This document shows positions 1 to 9,552 of a stretch of DNA of 64,000 nt, piece by piece. Positions within the stretch are counted from its first letter, which is position 1. Each line of letters starts with the position of its first letter. Under the pieces are notes generated by a model. That model was not told the DNA's origin. It searched no databases and saw nothing but the letters and a program-made list of their open reading frames with translations. Source of the stretch: Sphingomonas sp. SORGH_AS_0879. Lineage in GTDB: Bacteria; Pseudomonadota; Alphaproteobacteria; Sphingomonadales; Sphingomonadaceae. Where the stretch lies: NCBI RefSeq assembly GCF_030819175.1, contig NZ_JAUTBJ010000002.1, positions 3,247,001-3,311,000 of the forward strand, in the 5' to 3' direction. A program made the position numbers and the translations under genes.

Positions 1-3000
1 AGAATGCCTTGGCCGCCCGACGAGGTGCCCGTCATGGTGACACCGCCAGTGCCGCCAGTCACCGTTGCATTGTCACCGATATAAATGCCCTGGTAAGTGA
101 GCGTCCCTGTTGTGGCATTCACCAGGATCTTGCCGGCTGCTGCGGTCGTGAGCAGGGGAGAATTAATCAGGTTCACGGCGGTATAGGTGCCGCTGGTCCC
201 CGTGAGGGTGATATCGCCTCCCGCGGCACTCAGCGACTTGGCTTGAATGCCTATACCGCCCGCCGAAGTACCGATTGCAGTGATGTTGCCGCCGCCGGTG
301 GAGATCGCCCCCGACAATTCGACGCCGGTCTGCGCCGAGTCGCCGATCGCCGCGCCGCCGGCGGCCGATCCGCCGCCGATGGTCAGGTTGCCGCCCTTCG
401 TGGTAACTGTCGAACCGAGGCTGACATAGCCCGACGACGCGTTGTTCGAGCGGCTGTTGAGCAGGACGTTGAGCGCGCCCGCGTTCGACGTGATCGCGCC
501 GCTGACGGTGACGTTGGCGTTCGCGCGGACATTCAGGGTCGATGCGTCGGTCGCGGTGTTCTTGGTCACCGATGCCAGGCTCGCGCTGCCGCCCGTGGTC
601 AGCGTGATGTCGCCCTTGCCCGCGGTGGTGATCGCGCCGAGGGTCATGTTGCCGGTCGAGGTGGCGGTGATGACGCCGTTGCCGGTTTGGCCGATCGTGC
701 CGGTCGAGAGCGTCCCGTTCGCCGCGGTCAGCGTCGTGTCGCCACCCGCGCTGATTGCCTCCGTGCTGATCTGGGTGCCGGAGCTGATGGTCAGCTTGCC
801 GGTCGTGCTGCTGGCCGCGCGCAGGTTGAGGAGACTCGCCGAACCGGAGGCGATGGACAGGTCGCCGCCGCCGCTCTGCGTGAAGCTGCTCCAGATGACG
901 GCGCCGCCGGTGCTGGTGATGCTGCTGTTGCCGCCCGCAGTCTGGGTGGCGGTGATATAGCCCTCGATCGACTTGTTGCCGCTGATCGTGACCGCACCGC
1001 CCGAGGTGATGGTGGTGATCCCGGAGTTCGGCGTGTTGATGCTGTAGGCGGCACTGCCCAGCGCGGTGCCGACGATGGTAAGCCCGCCGGTGCCGGCCTC
1101 GATCGCGACCGGCGTGGCCTGGTTGCTCGTGCCCAGTTGGATCGCCGACAGATAGTGCGACGAATCCAGCGCGGCGTTGCCGCCGTCGCCCTTCAGCGTC
1201 AGCAGGCCGTTGGTCGTGCGCGCGGTGAATTTCGTCGTTCCGGCGACGCTGACGCCGGTCTTGCCGGTCGCGCCGGTCTTGCCATACAGGGTCAGCGCGC
1301 CCGTGGCGCCGACGGTGGTCGGGTTGGCCGTGGTGTTGCGATAATAGCCCGATCCCGTCGTCGCCGTGCCCAGCACGCTCATGTCGCCGGTGGACGTGAA
1401 CGTCCCGCTGCCCATGAAAACGCCATAGCCGTCGGTGCCGGTCCCGGTCAGCGTCGCGCCGCCGGTGCCAGCGGTCAGCGTCGCGCCGTCGCCGAACGTC
1501 AGGCCGGTGTTGCTGCCGGTGCCGGTCACAGTGCCGGTCAGCGCGATCTTGCCCGCGCCCGACGTCGTAATCGAGCCGTTGCCATAGACGCGAACGCCAT
1601 GCCCGCCAGCGCTGCTGTTCCCGGTGACTGTGATGTCGCCGCCGCCAGCGTTCAGGCTCTGGATGAAAACGGCCGAATTCGCCGAGGCGGTGCCGAGGAT
1701 CGAGATGGCGCCGCCGCCCGTGGTGATGGTGCCGCCGATGTCCGCCCCGCCCCTGGACGAATCACCGATCGCCGCGCCGCCCGCGGCCGATCCGCCGCCG
1801 ATGGTGACAGATCCGCCCAGCGTCGTGATCGCCACGCCGGACGATACCAGCACCCACCCGGTCGAGGCATCGGTCGACCGGCTGTTGAGCAATATGTTCA
1901 GCGCACCCGCCGTCGTGCTGATGTTGCCGCCGACGGTAAGATTGTTCTTCGCCTTCACAGTCAGCGTCGAGGCGTCGGTCGCGTCGTTCTTCGTGATAGT
2001 CGGCAGCGTCAGGTCGCCCGCCCCGTTGGTGAGCGTGATATCGCCCTTGTCTGCCGTGGTGATCGCTCCCATCGACAGGCCACCACCGGAGGTGAGCTTG
2101 ATGATGCCGTTGCCGGTCTGGGTGACCGTCTGGAGCGATATGTTGGTGTTCGTCTGGCTGGCGCCGGTGACCGTCAGGTCCGCTCCCGCGCGCAACGTCG
2201 ACGTATCGATGCTGCTGCTCGCCGTCAGACTGAGCGTGCCCGCCGCTGCAACCAACCCCTGCGTCATGTTGATGCCAAGCGCCGCATTGACCGTCAGATT
2301 GCCGGCGTTCTGCGAGAAGGTCCCCCAATATACGGAGCCAGCGGTGCTGGTCAGCGCACTGGCACCGCCACCCGTCTGGGTGGTCGGGGCATAGAAGATG
2401 ATGTCCTTGTTCGACGTGACATTGATCGCCCCGGCGGAGTTGATCGTCGTGGAACCTCCCAGCCACGAAACCAGGCCAAGGGTGGCGCCGCCGATGCCGT
2501 TGGCAACGATGTTCAGCCCGCCGGTGCCTGCCGTGATGGTGGTGGTGGGCGAATAGGTGTTGCTACCGAACCCGATCGCGGTTTTGAAGATACTGGCGCC
2601 TTGATTCGCGCCGCCCTCGCCCTTCAGCGTCAGCAGGCCGGTGGTCGTCGTAAGGTTGACCTTGTTACCGCTATTGCCGTCGACGTAGATACCCTGATAA
2701 CCGCCCGTCCCGGTCTTGCCTTCGAGCGTCAGCGCACCCTGCGCGGTGATGCTCAAATCCGAACCGCCGCGATAGATGCCGTAGCCGGTCGATGAGGTTC
2801 CGGTGATGCTGATGTCACCCGTCGAACTGATCGTCCCGGCAGCGAGGGCGATACCGCTCCCGCCAGCGGTATCGCCCGCCGTACCGGTGATGACGACGCC
2901 GCCGGTGCCCCCGGTGACCGTTCCCGTGGTGTCGAACACCAGGGCGTTTGCCGAACCCGACGTGCCGGTCATCGTGATCTTGCCGGCGCCGGAGGTCACC

Positions 3001-6000
3001 AGCCGACCGCTGGTTTGCAACGTCAGGCCCCGGCCAGTGCTGCTCGTGCCGGTGACGGTAATGTTGCCACCGCCCGCATCCACATTGGTGACCAGCGTGC
3101 CGAGGCTGCTGGTCGAGCTACCGGTGATCGTCACGTTGCCGCCGGCGGTGGTGATCGTGCCCGCAATGTTCGCGCCATAGCCGGTGGTGTCGACCGCCGC
3201 GCCGCCCGCGGCCGAACCGCCGCCGATGGTCACGTTGCCGCCCCGCGTCGTGATCGCACCACCGTTGCTCACAAAACCGATGGCGGCGTCGGCCGACCGG
3301 CTGTTCAACACCACGTTCAGCGCGCCCGCGTTCGTCTCGGCGGTGATGGCATTGTTGGCATAGATGCTGGCGTTGGACCGCACCGTCAGCGTCGAGGCGT
3401 CGGTCGCCGTGCTCTTCTTGGTGATGGTGCCGAGAGACACACCGGCGGTGGCGAATATGTCGATCGCGCCCTTGCCAGCCGTAGTCAGCGCGCTGAAATT
3501 CAGCGCGCCGCCCGCATAGATGGTGATGGCACCAGCGCCGGTCTGCTCGATCGTGCCGTTCACGGTGACCGGGCCGGACGTCGTCCCACCCTGGATGCTC
3601 AGGTCGTCGCCCGCGCGGAGGCTTGCCGTGCCGATTTCATAGGCGGAAGAAAGATTGAGTCGGCCCGCGGAACTGACCAGACCGCGCGTCAGATAGATCG
3701 CGCCAAGGTCCGCCTGCACAGTCAGTGTCGCGCCCGCCGACTGCTGGTCGAATTTTCCCCAGCGCACGGTGCCGGTTTCGGCGTAGATGCTGCTATGGCT
3801 GCCACCCGTCTGGGTGACGTCGATTTCGCCATAGATGGTGCGGTTGCTTTCGACGGTGACCGCCCCGGCGGAGGTGATCGTGGTGAAGCCGCCGTTGGGC
3901 GACATGATGCCGTAGGCGGCGCTGCCCAGCGCTGTGCCGACCATGCTGAGGCCGCCAGTACCGGCGGTAAGCGTGATCGACGTGGGGTTGTTGTTCGAGC
4001 CGAGCTGGATCGCCGCGAGATAGTCGTTCGACGTATTGTAGGCAGCGTTGCCACCGGTCCCCTTGATCGTCAGCAGCCCGTTGGTCGTCGTCGCCTTGAA
4101 CGCACCGGTGCCGTCGATCACAAGCCCCTGCTTGCCCGTCGCCCCGGTGACGCCCTCCAGTGTCAGCGCACCCGTCGCGCTGATGTCCATCACACCTGAC
4201 ACGACGCCGCGCACCAGCCCTCGGCCGGTCGTCGAAACGCCCTTGATGCTCATGTCGCCGGCCGAGCTGAACGTACCCGAACGCAGGAAAACACCAGCCT
4301 CGCCGGTGTTGGTACCGGTGATGACGACCCCGCCCGTGCCGCCCACGATCGTGGCGCCATCGTTCAGGTCGACACCGAAATAGTTGGTCGACGCCGTCGT
4401 GCCCGTGATCGTGATCTTGCCGGCACCGGACGTCCTGGCCTGGGGGGCACCGTTGGTGGCGAGACCTGTGCCGTTACCGCTTTCACCGACGAGCGTGATA
4501 TCGCCGCCGCCGGCGTTGATCGAGTTGTATACGACGCCGACGTAGGGCGTGGACTTGCCTCGGATCGTGACGTTGCCGCCCGCGGTATCGATCGCTCCGT
4601 AGAAATAGGCCGCGTTGCTGGTGCTGCTCTGCACCGCGCCGCTTGCCGCAGAGCCGCCGCCGACGAGGAGATAGCCGCCATTGGTCGTGATGGCCGTCGA
4701 GCCCCCGACATAACCCTCCGCGCCACCGCTGGCACGACTGTTCAGCACGACGTTCAGCGCGCCTACGCTCGACGTGATCGCGCCGTTCACCTGGATGTTG
4801 CGGTCCGCGATCAGCGACAGGGTGGCGGTGCCGCCGCCCGACTTGGTGATCGGCGCGGAAAGGGTGATGTCGCCATTGCCCCCGGCGGCGCTGGCGGTGC
4901 TGATGGTGACGCTGGTGCCCGCGCTCAGGCTGGTGTTGATCGTCGCGTTGTTGATCGTCGACGATGCCGCCGCCGGGGTGAAGACGTTGGGTGATCCGCC
5001 GTTGAAGCTGCCGTTGGTGCTCGCCGCGGTCGAAATGGTAATGTCCGACGGATCGAGCAGCCACTCGCCCGCCTTGCCGCTGACCGCCTTCGCATCCACG
5101 GTGCCGAGCGCGTTCAGCACGCGCAGCGACGAGGTTTCGACCCGCCCGCCATCGGTGGCGCCGCTGGCGTCGATCTTGCCCAGGAAATTGGTGTAGTGGT
5201 CCGACCACAGCACGGCCTTACCGCCCGCACCGGTGCTGCCCGACACGTCGATCTTCGCCGTTTCCGCCATCACCACCGCGTCCGCGCGTGCGATGTCGTG
5301 ATCCGCGACGCGCAGCGCGTCCGTCATGCCGCCCTGCCAGTCGCCGCCGACCAGCACACGGCCGCCCAGGTTGCCCGACGCATCCAGCGTCGCGCCGCTG
5401 TCGAGCAGGACGTTCTTCGCCGTCGCCTCGATCGCGCCGCCCGCGCCGTCCGCGCGGCGCGCGGTCAGCGTGCCCGAAATCCGCGCTTCCCCGCCTTCGG
5501 CGGTCAGGAAGATGCGGCCATCCTTGGCGGACACACCTCGGGCGTTGATCGCGCCGCCCGTGTTGCCGGCGAGCGCGTAGATGTTGCCGCTCTGCGCGCG
5601 CAACTCCGCCTCCGCCGCCGCGATCGCGCCGACATTGGTGGCCGAGGTACCGGCCCCGCCGACCACGACCGAGAATTTGCCCGCCGATTCCGACTGGTCG
5701 CGCAACAGCACCTGATAGCCCGCGAGCAGCCCCGCCGTGCCCTTGGCCGCGTCGATCTCGCCCTCGTTCGTCACCTTCGATGCGACGAGCGCGACGTCGC
5801 CGCCCAGGCTGCCGATCTTGCCGTAATTGACGATCGCCGCTTCGCTGACACCGGACAGCGACAGGTCGCCGCCCGCCATGAATGCCGAATTGGTCAGATC
5901 CTGGGTCGAGCCGACGAAGCGACCGCCGACATTGATCTCACCGGTCTTGCCGATGACGATGCCGTTGCGGTTGATGAGGTAGACCGACCCTTCGCCCTTC

Positions 6001-6320
6001 ATCAACCCGTCGATGACGCTGGCGGACGCGCCCTTCACCCGGTTGAGCGTCGCGCCGTCCCGGCCGTTCTGGAACGTCACGGTCGCGCCCTTGGCGATCG
6101 AGAAGCCGTCCCAATCGATGATCGCCTTGCTGCTCGCCTGACGGACGGTCATGTCCATCTCGTTCGACTGCACCGTCGCCTGGCCGACGACGACCTGGCC
6201 GCCGGTCGGCAGGGTCTGAGCGAAGGCGGGAAGGCTCAGAGGCACCAGCCCTGCCAAAGACAGACCGAAGATCGGCGCCGAAGCGAAGAACTTGGAGCGG
6301 GTGCGTGAACGAACGATCAT
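1..6320 (-). CDS. TpsA1: filamentous haemagglutinin-like two-partner secretion exoprotein (3' end outside window)
   Basis: The reverse strand is open from an ATG at 6320 to the window edge, giving at least 2106 residues. It begins with a signal peptide (residues 1-35, ending PAFAQ) followed by a TPS/haemagglutination-activity domain at about 36-160, with the signature LINRNG at 115-120 and the preceding NRVKGASASVIDG turn. The rest is a long Gly/Thr/Ser/Ala-rich parallel beta-helix-like region with motifs such as TAGTGG and LTLEGKTG. The TPS domain is normally recognised by the POTRA domains of a TpsB pore, and the protein is threaded across the outer membrane; the likely partner is the tpsB1 gene at 7231-8971. 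The start has a short GGAT about 5 bases upstream. The C-terminus, and so any adhesin or toxin tip, is not visible. Long open frames on the plus strand here are shadows of its codon bias. Confidence 0.9.
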   Translation of the reverse strand, partial: MIVRSRTRSKFFASAPIFGLSLAGLVPLSLPAFAQTLPTGGQVVVGQATVQSNEMDMTVRQASSKAIIDWDGFSIAKGATVTFQNGRDGATLNRVKGASASVIDGLMKGEGSVYLINRNGIVIGKTGEINVGGRFVGSTQDLTNSAFMAGGDLSLSGVSEAAIVNYGKIGSLGGDVALVASKVTNEGEIDAAKGTAGLLAGYQVLLRDQSESAGKFSVVVGGAGTSATNVGAIAAAEAELRAQSGNIYALAGNTGGAINARGVSAKDGRIFLTAEGGEARISGTLTARRADGAGGAIEATAKNVLLDSGATLDASGNLGGRVLVGGDWQGGMTDALRVADHDIARADAVVMAETAKIDVSGSTGAGGKAVLWSDHYTNFLGKIDASGATDGGRVETSSLRVLNALGTVDAKAVSGKAGEWLLDPSDITISTAASTNGSFNGGSPNVFTPAAASSTINNATINTSLSAGTSVTISTASAAGGNGDITLSAPITKSGGGTATLSLIADRNIQVNGAITSSVGALNVVLNSRASGGAEGYVGGSTAITTNGGYLLVGGGSAASGAVQSSTSNAAYFYGAIDTAGGNVTIRGKSTPYVGVVYNSINAGGGDITLVGESGNGTGLATNGAPQARTSGAGKITITGTTASTNYFGVDLNDGATIVGGTGGVVITGTNTGEAGVFLRSGTFSSAGDMSIKGVSTTGRGLVRGVVSGVMDISATGALTLEGVTGATGKQGLVIDGTGAFKATTTNGLLTIKGTGGNAAYNTSNDYLAAIQLGSNNNPTSITLTAGTGGLSMVGTALGSAAYGIMSPNGGFTTITSAGAVTVESNRTIYGEIDVTQTGGSHSSIYAETGTVRWGKFDQQSAGATLTVQADLGAIYLTRGLVSSAGRLNLSSAYEIGTASLRAGDDLSIQGGTTSGPVTVNGTIEQTGAGAITIYAGGALNFSALTTAGKGAIDIFATAGVSLGTITKKSTATDASTLTVRSNASIYANNAITAETNAGALNVVLNSRSADAAIGFVSNGGAITTRGGNVTIGGGSAAGGAAVDTTGYGANIAGTITTAGGNVTITGSSTSSLGTLVTNVDAGGGNITVTGTSSTGRGLTLQTSGRLVTSGAGKITMTGTSGSANALVFDTTGTVTGGTGGVVITGTAGDTAGGSGIALAAGTISSTGDISITGTSSTGYGIYRGGSDLSITAQGALTLEGKTGTGGYQGIYVDGNSGNKVNLTTTTGLLTLKGEGGANQGASIFKTAIGFGSNTYSPTTTITAGTGGLNIVANGIGGATLGLVSWLGGSTTINSAGAINVTSNKDIIFYAPTTQTGGGASALTSTAGSVYWGTFSQNAGNLTVNAALGINMTQGLVAAAGTLSLTASSSIDTSTLRAGADLTVTGASQTNTNISLQTVTQTGNGIIKLTSGGGLSMGAITTADKGDITLTNGAGDLTLPTITKNDATDASTLTVKAKNNLTVGGNISTTAGALNILLNSRSTDASTGWVLVSSGVAITTLGGSVTIGGGSAAGGAAIGDSSRGGADIGGTITTGGGAISILGTASANSAVFIQSLNAGGGDITVTGNSSAGGHGVRVYGNGSITTSGAGKIALTGTVTGTGSNTGLTFGDGATLTAGTGGATLTGTGTDGYGVFMGSGTFTSTGDMSVLGTATTGSGYYRNTTANPTTVGATGALTLYGKTGATGKTGVSVAGTTKFTARTTNGLLTLKGDGGNAALDSSHYLSAIQLGTSNQATPVAIEAGTGGLTIVGTALGSAAYSINTPNSGITTITSGGAVTISGNKSIEGYITATQTAGGNSSITSTGGAVIWSSFTQSGGGDLSIASGSASLLNLRAASSTTGKLTISSGTQISTEAISAGGDTTLTAANGTLSTGTIGQTGNGVITATSTGNMTLGAITTAGKGDITLTTGGSASLASVTKNTATDASTLNVRANANVTVSGAITSNAGALNVLLNSRSNNASSGYVSLGSTVTTKGGNLTIGGGSAAGGAAIGDSAQTGVELSGAISTGGGNITAIGTSAGGIGIQAKSLSAAGGDITLTGTSGTYTAVNLINSPLLTTAAAGKILVNATTGTLTYQGIYIGDNATVTGGTGGVTMTGTSSGGQGI
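345..4690 (-). repeat. Four tandem repeats of about 1.42 kb inside tpsA1
   Basis: A GGGSAA(G/S)GA motif recurs at about 4640-4685, 3190-3240, 1770-1815 and 345-390, a spacing of about 1420-1440 bases (about 475 residues). The sequence around it recurs in the same order: LNVVLNSRS, then ITTxGG, TTAGGNITxxG, AGKIxxTGT, then TQTGG. The left-most copy is cut by the window edge, so the array may continue. Copies are diverged rather than identical. Confidence 0.85.
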
Positions 6321-6357
6321 TTTTCTATCCAGTACAAAATACGCGACGGATCGCCTT

Positions 6358-6433
6358 CGCTTGGCGAGCATCTAGCTATCTTTTATGCAAGAACTTCGCC
6401 TAGTGCCGCCAAGCGGAAAGCTTTACTTCTTGC
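6358..6433 (-). promoter_or_regulatory. Interleaved inverted repeats in the sapC-tpsA1 gap
   Basis: The 120-base gap before tpsA1 holds two perfect inverted repeats. A 9-bp pair (CGCTTGGCG at 6358-6366 with CGCCAAGCG at 6407-6415) interlocks with a 7-bp pair (GCAAGAA at 6387-6393 with TTCTTGC at 6427-6433). The interlocking order fits either a pseudoknot or two exclusive hairpins in the transcript leader. Neither is followed by a clear T-run, so a simple terminator is unlikely. Confidence 0.5.
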
Positions 6434-6440
6434 GATCGAA

Positions 6441-7208
6441 CTAGTTGTTGAACTCGACCTGCTCGACGTCTTCCTTCGCGACGGCGTCGCGACGGGCGAT
6501 CAGGACATCCCACTGCTTGAGCGACAGCAGGTGCGCGTCGACTGCGGTAACGACGCCCTGCCGCACCATTTCGGCCAGCTGCGCGTCGGGCAACGCTCGC
6601 AGCTTCTCCTCGGACACGCCGTAATAGTCCGCGATCACTTCGCGCTGCTCGCCGTCACCGCTCAGGGCGAGCGTGTGCTTGACCTCCAGCAGGTCGGCCT
6701 CGATCAACTGCTCGACGAACTGTGCCGAGCGCTTCCGCTCCGCCTCGAACTCGTTCAGGAAGTTGATCGCGTTCTTGGTGAAGTCGGTCGGCTCGCCTTC
6801 CTCGAACAGCGGCGTCCCCTCCTCGCCTTCGACGAAGCCGGGGGCCTCGCGGTCGATGCACACCACGAAATTGTCGGTGCCGGTGCCGGCCAGCGTGAAG
6901 GGATAGCGACGCAGATAAGCCGGGACATAGACGCCCGCCTCGAACCGACCGTCCTTTAGGAACAGGTTCTGCCCTTCCTTCAGGCCCAGGATCGCCATCG
7001 GCGTCTTTTCCGGGCCACCGAAGACGATCGGGAAATAGTGCATTGCCTGCACGAACTCGCCGACGAGCAACGGCACCGCGTTGACCGCACCGACCTTGGC
7101 CAGCGGCTGGCCATCGTCGACATATTTCAGTTCCGCATGATCCTGCGAATGAAGAGCCTCCGGTTTCGCATAGAGATACTGCGATCCGGCCAGTTCAATC
7201 GTGCTCAT
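6441..7208 (-). CDS. sapC: SapC family protein
   Basis: This 255-residue protein fills most of its length with a SapC-type domain: the early VPLLVGEFVQAMHYFPIVF, then LFLKDGRFEAGVYVPAYLRRYP and CIDREAPGF. SapC is known from Campylobacter S-layer loci and is common in alphaproteobacteria, often near TonB receptors; its exact role is unsettled. I chose the ATG at 7208 because AAGGTGG lies just upstream; a longer frame starting further upstream would overlap tpsB1. The C-terminal third is charged and helical. It sits between tpsB1 and tpsA1 on the same strand, which suggests co-transcription and a role in surface display or export of TpsA1. That role is inference. Confidence 0.85.
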   Translation of the reverse strand: MSTIELAGSQYLYAKPEALHSQDHAELKYVDDGQPLAKVGAVNAVPLLVGEFVQAMHYFPIVFGGPEKTPMAILGLKEGQNLFLKDGRFEAGVYVPAYLRRYPFTLAGTGTDNFVVCIDREAPGFVEGEEGTPLFEEGEPTDFTKNAINFLNEFEAERKRSAQFVEQLIEADLLEVKHTLALSGDGEQREVIADYYGVSEEKLRALPDAQLAEMVRQGVVTAVDAHLLSLKQWDVLIARRDAVAKEDVEQVEFNN

Positions 7209-7230
7209 AATATCCACCTTCGCTTTGATT

Positions 7231-8971
7231 TCAGAAATTGACGGTCGTCCGTATCTGGGCACGCCATTCGCCGGCCTGCGTCCGCGCACCGTCGCGGATC
7301 GCCCAGGCCGAATTCAGGCCGAGCGACAGCCTGTCGCCCAGTCGATAGTCTCCACCGACGCCGCTCGATGCGATGGTCGCGCCCCGGTGCGTGAAGTTGT
7401 CGACGCCACGCCCCATGTCGAAGAAGAGATAGGGGGACAGCGTCCCCATGCTGCTCGGGAACGACATGGCGGGAAGACGCAATTCGTTGCGGAACACCGC
7501 GCCCCGATCGAACGCCCCCCTCATCGGGGGTGTAGCCCCTGACGAGACCTTCGCCGCCCAGACCGAGCTGCGCGGGAAGTGGCAGGGCACTGCCGGCATA
7601 TTGCACCGAGAGCTGGCCGACATAGGCCAGCCCCAGCGGCAACCGTTGCAGGCCGGACACGTCGATCGTGGCATAGCCATAGCGGTCGTCGGGCGTGCGA
7701 TTGTTGGTGAACGCCGCCAGCCGGTTGCTCGCCCGCGAACCGGGATTGCCGGGGCTGACATGGAGGTTCGCCGTGGTGGAAAGGCTGCCGTTTGCGCCCT
7801 GCCACGCCATCGACCAGCCGAGCAATATCTGCACGAGGTCGGCCGTCGCATCGAGCGCGACCTGCTTGCCGAACAGCACCACGCGATGCTGATGCTTGGT
7901 CTCGACACCGACGACGACATCGCCCGACCCCGACGGCAATCCCAGGTTCGACAGGGCCGAGCGATAGGCGATAGCGGCTTCGGTCGTGCGCTGCCGAACC
8001 GAGAAATCCTTGTTGATCACCTGGTTGGTCAGCGCATCGCTGAACGTCAGCTCGACATTCTCGCGCGGCAATGTCGGAATATAGACCCGGCCGCCCTGCG
8101 CCCGATAACGCGGTTGCCTGGGGATGAATTCCGAGTTGCGCCACCATGCATCGTCGCTGCCGGTGAACTGGTACGACGCATAAGCCCCTGGCAGCCCCGG
8201 CAGCTTGAAGAGCATCCCGACGAAGAAACGGTCGAGCCCGGTCGATTCCGCGCCCGTATTCGACCAGCCCGCATAAGCCCGCACCGGAGCCGGTGGCCGG
8301 GATATGAGGGTCAGATCGGTCTTGCCCGGCTTCGCGCTGGGCGCGAACTGGGCCGCGACCGGCGTGAAGGGATCGCGGTTCAACCATTCGATATCTTCAC
8401 TCAAGTCCCGGCTGTTGACCGGACCGTCGATCTGCGCGCGGATGCGCCGCTTGACCGCCGCCGCAGACCGGGGCGAGAGACCCGTGACCTCGACGCTGCC
8501 GATCCGAAACTCCGTCATGCGGAGTTGCAGCACGCCGGTGGTGATCTCCTGCTCCGGCGCACTCAGCGACACGAACGGACGCCCCTGCGCGCGCGACTGA
8601 CGCGCGATCTCGGCCTGGATGCGGGCGATCAACTGCCGCGAAAGCGGCTGACCCAGAAACTTCCTGAGCGCCGCCGTGGCGGACGCCCGATCGACCGAGG
8701 GAACGTCCGAGATGAAAACCCCGTCAGGCAACGACGCCGTATCGCGCAGCGCTTCGCCCTGGTTCAGCAGCACCACCGCCCGCAGCGCCGGCCCGATCGG
8801 CGTGCTGTCGGCGTCCGCCGGAAGCGCATCCTGTATCTCGGCCTGGGGAGCCGGGGCCTTGGGCACGGGCGGAAGGTTCCGCTCGACGGCGGTCTGCGCC
8901 GACGCCTGTCCGCACCAGGACAAGGCCGTCCCGGCAAGCAGGAACTGGAAGATCAGTTTGGAAATGGTCAC
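7231..8971 (-). CDS. TpsB1: ShlB/FhaC/HecB-type outer-membrane transporter, apparent +1 frameshift
   Basis: This is the outer-membrane pore of a two-partner system. The GTG start at 8971 overlaps the stop of the upstream gene (GTGA). A signal peptide of about 25 residues is followed by a Pro-rich linker, a POTRA-like region (about 75-190) and a beta-barrel with the conserved LGLGGEGLVRGY motif. Reading is continuous until a run of six G on the coding strand (7515-7520). After it, the family-like sequence (FRNELRLP, then LSPYLFFDMGRG, ending TTVNF) lies in the next frame and stops at 7231. The span of 1741 bases is one more than a multiple of three, and the repaired product would be 579 residues with the terminal Phe typical of outer-membrane barrels. 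Read as is, translation continues out of frame to 7205. It could be a sequencing error, phase variation or a true lesion. Confidence 0.85.
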
Positions 8972-9552
8972 CGCTTTTGACCCTTGGCCTTCGCGGGCTG
9001 GCCGGGTGTTGCGGGAGCCGTGACGGGCTGCTTGCGCGCCCACGCCTCATTCCGTTCGGTCATCGCCTTCATGGCATCCGCGAAGCCGTTCAACGACAGC
9101 GGCAGGACCAGGGCCTGGCCGGTCTTGTCAGCAACCGCGATCAGCCCCTTCTGCGCCTTGAAGAATGGTTCGAGATCGGCCCGGCTGACGACACGGTCGA
9201 TATAGCACCCGTCCGCCTCGCAGCGGGTTATGCGATAGCCTGGGACATCCGTCTTGTCGTCGAGGCGAACCAGCGCCTCGGGCTGGACGAATACCCCGAG
9301 CGGAACCTGGTACTGCACACCGTAGCGATCGTCCTTGCCCGCATAAGCAAAGGAAAAGCGCAGAAGTTTGTCGCCATCATCCTTGCGCCGAACCGCCTGG
9401 ACCACCTCACACGGGGGCAGCCCTTCGCGAACCGCACACACCAGCGACCAGTCACCGAAGCGATCCACCGTCGGCGCGGGGGCCGACGCGGCCGGAGCCG
9501 CGGCTTGAACCGGGGAGGCCATGAGGAGGGCTGCCATCAATAGGTTGCTCAT
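8968..9552 (-). CDS. Invasion-associated locus B (IalB)-like protein
   Basis: This 194-residue exported protein has a signal peptide (about 1-18, ending VQAAA), then FGDWSLVC and a Cys pair around PPCEVVQ typical of the IalB family. A second Cys pair, CEADGC, lies in the middle, and the C-terminal tail is Lys/Pro/Ala-rich. IalB was named for erythrocyte invasion in Bartonella; homologues are widespread in alphaproteobacteria and probably act in the envelope. It is first in the minus-strand run ialB-tpsB1-sapC-tpsA1 and is translationally coupled to tpsB1. The ATG at 9552 is preceded by GAGAG. Confidence 0.8.
   Translation of the reverse strand: MSNLLMAALLMASPVQAAAPAASAPAPTVDRFGDWSLVCAVREGLPPCEVVQAVRRKDDGDKLLRFSFAYAGKDDRYGVQYQVPLGVFVQPEALVRLDDKTDVPGYRITRCEADGCYIDRVVSRADLEPFFKAQKGLIAVADKTGQALVLPLSLNGFADAMKAMTERNEAWARKQPVTAPATPGQPAKAKGQKR

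Noticed and set aside
9..4199. Long plus-strand open frames (up to 928 codons) rich in Arg/Gly/Asp
   Set aside because: They lie opposite tpsA1 and arise from its GC-rich codon bias; the reverse strand gives a clear TPS protein with repeats.
7205..7514. Alternative C-terminus of tpsB1 read without frameshift, overlapping the sapC start by ATGA
   Set aside because: The sequence after 7515 in this frame has no barrel character, while the other frame ends in a typical Phe-terminated strand; the overlap is probably chance.
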